6,633 nt of DNA from Chitinophagales bacterium (GTDB lineage Bacteria; Bacteroidota; Bacteroidia; Chitinophagales; Chitinophagaceae). The translations under genes were made by a program, and so were the position numbers. The stretch lies in NCBI GenBank assembly GCA_015654495.1, contig JAATGW010000419.1, positions 1 to 6,633 of the forward strand, in the 5' to 3' direction. The notes below the pieces were generated by a model. The model had not been told where the DNA came from, searched no databases, and was given only the letters and a program-made list of their open reading frames with translations. Below are positions 6,433 through 6,633 of the stretch, piece by piece (the first letter of the stretch is position 1; each line of letters begins with the position of its first letter).

Positions 6433-6633
6433 TTAAAAATTCCTTTCCTTATCATTTACTTTGCGGAAATAGAATCGCTTGAAAATGGAGAAGTCCGAGA
6501 TATCAACGCGAGCGTCTCCGTCCAGGTCCCCCTCGGCCGAACCGACACCCGTCTGCAACCAGTGACTTGTAATGATCGAGTAGTCCGTAAGATTCACCGC
6601 GCCGTCTTGATTGATGTCCCCGGGAATGGGTCC
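6433..6633 (-). CDS. C-terminal end of a dockerin type I domain protein (partial, runs off window)
   Basis: The frame is open from the window edge for 66 codons and stops with TAA at 6433-6435. It contains two calcium-binding dockerin repeats. The first begins DINQDGAVNLTD (visible residues 6-17), with D/N/D/N/D at loop positions 1, 3, 5, 9 and 12. The second begins DLDGDARVDISD (residues 36-47), with D/D/D/D/D at the same positions. Each is followed by the expected short helix (YSIITSHWL and FSIFKRFYF). Dockerins anchor secreted enzymes or surface proteins to cohesins. They are also common at the C-termini of large extracellular proteins in planctomycetes and candidate-phyla bacteria. The catalytic or structural part lies outside the window. 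The tail RKVNDKERNF after the second repeat is AT-rich and may not be native. The last 113 bases of the window are about 58% GC by my count, against 30% in 6421-6470. The neighbour is an efflux pump, so the context does not fit and a sequence join is suspected. Confidence 0.8.
   Translation of the reverse strand, partial: GPIPGDINQDGAVNLTDYSIITSHWLQTGVGSAEGDLDGDARVDISDFSIFKRFYFRKVNDKERNF

Overview
The window looks like Bacteroidota, probably near Chitinophagaceae/Sphingobacteriia. This is inferred from three things: the protein types (an HAE-1 RND pump beside a lipoprotein-type TolC homologue, and a DUF481 protein), gene starts that mostly lack Shine-Dalgarno sequences, and moderate GC. No rRNA or other phylogenetic marker is present, so the assignment is tentative. 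All convincing genes lie on the minus strand and are transcribed from right to left.

From the right: (i) 6433-6633 holds the last 66 codons of a reading frame that encodes a complete two-repeat type I dockerin module. Its composition is GC-richer and its subject (extracellular calcium-binding domains) is unrelated to the rest. (ii) 18 bases later comes a full-length 1050-residue HAE-1 (AcrB/MexB-like) RND inner-membrane exporter with an intact proton relay. (iii) 5 bases after that comes a 461-residue OprM/NodT-type outer-membrane factor. (iv) A short, highly charged possible ORF of 28 or 32 codons lies immediately behind it in a strongly purine-rich tract. (v) 627-1667 encodes a secreted DUF481 beta-barrel protein with a good signal peptide. 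(vi) 1-626 has no convincing gene. It holds a strong hairpin at 26-58, a second half-copy of that hairpin's arm at 393-412, a GC-rich imperfect palindrome at 241-270 and a 9-bp inverted repeat at 463-504.

The exporter and the outer-membrane factor form two thirds of a tripartite efflux pump. The periplasmic adaptor (membrane fusion protein) normally precedes the exporter in such operons. Here its place is taken by the dockerin tail. Either the contig is chimeric near 6460-6480, or the locus was rearranged and the pump uses an adaptor from elsewhere. This is the most notable point in the window. I see no evidence for a wholly new system: the core genes belong to well-known families.
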